A stretch of DNA of 64,000 bases from Jannaschia sp. CCS1 (GTDB taxonomy: Bacteria; Pseudomonadota; Alphaproteobacteria; Rhodobacterales; Rhodobacteraceae), in contig NC_007802.1 in assembly GCF_000013565.1 (NCBI RefSeq), positions 248,001 to 312,000 of the forward strand. The letters are read 5' to 3'. This document shows positions 62,645-64,000 of this stretch, piece by piece (position 1 is the first letter of the stretch; each line of letters opens with the position of its first letter). Under the pieces are notes generated by a model, which worked only from the letters and a program-made list of their open reading frames with translations, made no database searches and was not told the origin of the DNA. A program made the translations under genes and the position numbers.

Positions 62645-64000
62645 GACTCCTTCGGCTCGCGATTGCGGCGCTGATCCTGTTCCTGGTGCTCATCCAACCG
62701 AACCATCCCGCCGCCCTCGCGTGGGGCGCGCTTGGTGTTTTTCCTCTGGAGCTGCCCGCGATCCTTCTGGCGATGATCGCGTTTGGCAAGGGGCGCATCG
62801 GGCGGGTAATCCGTCTGCTCCTGACGATTGTGCTGGTCTTCGTCGCAATCCTCAAGACCGCGGACATCATCATGTTCGACGCGCTGTCGAGGGGCTTCAA
62901 CCCGGTCGCGGATCTGCCATTGATCGACGCGTTCATCCGGTTGCTGTCTGGCACCCTCGGTCCGGTTCTGACGGGTGCGGCCTCTATCGGCGCGGTTCTT
63001 GTCGCGGTACTGATTGCCTGGCTGATCTGGTGGGCATTGGGCGTTTGGTCTCGGGTCAGCGTGCGGCCCTGGCTGGCGCGCGGGTCCGGTTTGGCGGCGG
63101 CCGTGACCACACTTCTCGTCATTGCTGAAGCAGGTGACACGATGGGCCAGTGGGACCTTCCGGCGCAGCCGCCTGGCACGGCCTTCACCGCGCGCCTGGG
63201 CGCAGAGCGTGTGGGTATGATCCGGCGGACCATCATAGAGCTGCGCGCCTTCCGGGACGAGGTGGCCAATGATCCGTTCACGGGTGCCGATGGCCTCTTT
63301 GCCCAGATCGACCGTGATGTTCTGATCATCTATGTCGAAAGTTATGGTCGGACGAGCTTTGACACACTCTTCTACGCGGACCTGCACCGGGAGACGCTTG
63401 CCACCTATCAGGCGCGTCTGGGTGATCTGGGGCTGAGCATGCAGTCGGGATTTCTGGCCTCCCCCACCCATGGCGGGCAAAGCTGGCTTGCCCATTCCAC
63501 CGTCGCCAATGGCATGTGGATCGACAACCAGGTGCGGTATGCGGCGGCGCTGTCCAGCGGGCGGGAAACGCTGTTCCACCATGCCGCCAACGCGGGGCTG
63601 CGCACTGCAACGGTGATGCCGCAAATCACCCTCGACTGGCCCGAGGCGCTTGTGATGGGGTTCGAGGAGATCCTGACATTTGACGATTTGGGGTATGAGG
63701 GCTTGCCGTTCAATTGGGTCACGACGCCAGATCAATTCACCCTGGCTGCGCTGGACCGGTTGCTGCGGGACGCAAATGACCCCCGGCACCTGCTCGCGCA
63801 GGTCGCGCTGATCTCCTCCCACGCGCCCTGGGTGCCGGTCCCCGAGATTGTTCCTTGGGAGGACATCGGCGACGGCACCATTTTCAATGAGATTGCGGCG
63901 TCCGGCGACACGCCCGCCGTCGTGTGGCGGGACAGGGAGCGGGTGCGGTTCCAATATCGTCTTGCCGTGGATTATGCGTTACAGGCGGTGTTCGAATATG
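62641..64000 (+). CDS. Membrane-anchored alkaline-phosphatase-superfamily (sulfatase-like) protein, 3'-truncated by the window edge
   Basis: The frame is open for 453 codons to the window end and has no stop, so it is easy to miss. It starts GTG in a 4-bp GTGA overlap with the phosphatidyltransferase. Three to five N-terminal helices (LRLAIAALILFLVLIQ, LELPAILLAMIAF, LLLTIVLVFVAILKTADII, IGAVLVAVLIAWLIWWALG) precede a periplasmic hydrolase domain. Its opening motif DVLIIYVESYGRTSFDTL (about residues 229-246) resembles the metal/nucleophile site of LtaS/EptA-type enzymes, with Ser/Thr as nucleophile candidates. SHAPWVP near the end fits a metal-ligand His. It probably transfers or removes a phospho-head-group made with its neighbour. 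Confidence 0.82.
   Translation, partial: MRLLRLAIAALILFLVLIQPNHPAALAWGALGVFPLELPAILLAMIAFGKGRIGRVIRLLLTIVLVFVAILKTADIIMFDALSRGFNPVADLPLIDAFIRLLSGTLGPVLTGAASIGAVLVAVLIAWLIWWALGVWSRVSVRPWLARGSGLAAAVTTLLVIAEAGDTMGQWDLPAQPPGTAFTARLGAERVGMIRRTIIELRAFRDEVANDPFTGADGLFAQIDRDVLIIYVESYGRTSFDTLFYADLHRETLATYQARLGDLGLSMQSGFLASPTHGGQSWLAHSTVANGMWIDNQVRYAAALSSGRETLFHHAANAGLRTATVMPQITLDWPEALVMGFEEILTFDDLGYEGLPFNWVTTPDQFTLAALDRLLRDANDPRHLLAQVALISSHAPWVPVPEIVPWEDIGDGTIFNEIAASGDTPAVVWRDRERVRFQYRLAVDYALQAVFEY

Noticed and set aside
1-64000. CRISPR arrays, tRNA/rRNA genes, insertion sequences or prophage
   Set aside because: No regularly spaced repeats, tRNA T-loop pattern outside coding sequence, transposase, integrase or phage structural motif could be found by reading; the genes are mostly chromosomal housekeeping.

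Overview
The window is a GC-rich, densely coding piece of a chromosome. It most likely comes from a marine Rhodobacterales (Roseobacter-group) alphaproteobacterium. The support is the mix of gene families: tandem IalB-type secreted proteins, the serC-serA pair with a structured leader, a secA/parvulin/argJ/mutT neighbourhood, a BciB/FrhB-like iron-sulfur flavoprotein, OmpA-domain proteins, and GTG/TTG starts with many 4-bp ATGA/GTGA overlaps. The species call is inference from gene content; there is no rRNA here. I saw no tRNA, rRNA, insertion sequence, prophage or CRISPR array.

Layout. 1-5100: the 3' part of glutamate synthase large subunit (gltB), then serB facing it. 5176-12679: a membrane-fused alpha/beta hydrolase, a pyridoxamine-oxidase-like flavoprotein, a three-gene ABC ATPase / FtsX-type permease / CrtC-AttH-like lipocalin operon, a second hydrolase and a MarR regulator. 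12788-17121: a structured leader, serC, serA, and a thiolase whose ribosome-binding site is buried in a perfect hairpin. With serB 8 kb away, all three steps of the phosphorylated serine pathway are in this window. 17121-24568: a pbpC / alpha-2-macroglobulin operon for periplasmic defence. 24732-31759: a soluble hybrid histidine kinase, a Rhizobium-type L-asparaginase, two IalB-like proteins, rlmN, two tandem genes for an identical 61-residue membrane/exported protein, and an L,D-transpeptidase lipoprotein.

31820-39155: an overlapping minus-strand run (GST, queG, NAD-dependent epimerase), mtgA, an agmatinase-family ureohydrolase, a type IB DNA topoisomerase, and a class II aldolase divergent from a LysR regulator. 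39215-47066: an OmpA-like protein, GNAT acetyltransferase and MoCF-domain protein in one unit, then sfsA, a gene-free stretch with nested inverted repeats, map, radC, a phosphate-binding-protein/OmpA fusion and an unknown exported protein. 47104-52864: secA, divergent from a parvulin/argJ/mutT operon, followed by an overlooked 45-codon gene and a bidirectional terminator. 52891-58343: hemH with a short N-terminal octapeptide repeat, a BioC-like methyltransferase, comF, grxC, a MarR regulator, ubiG and proline iminopeptidase. 58420-64000: the BciB/FrhB-like protein, an OpgG/OpgD glucan protein with a cytochrome b561, and a CDP-alcohol phosphatidyltransferase overlapping a membrane alkaline-phosphatase-superfamily protein that runs off the end.

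Most of the window is housekeeping. The best leads for something less described are the serC leader, the hairpin over the thiolase start, the tandem identical small proteins, the nested inverted repeats upstream of map, the 45-residue gene at 52670, the octapeptide repeat in hemH, and the last two-gene lipid-head-group cassette.
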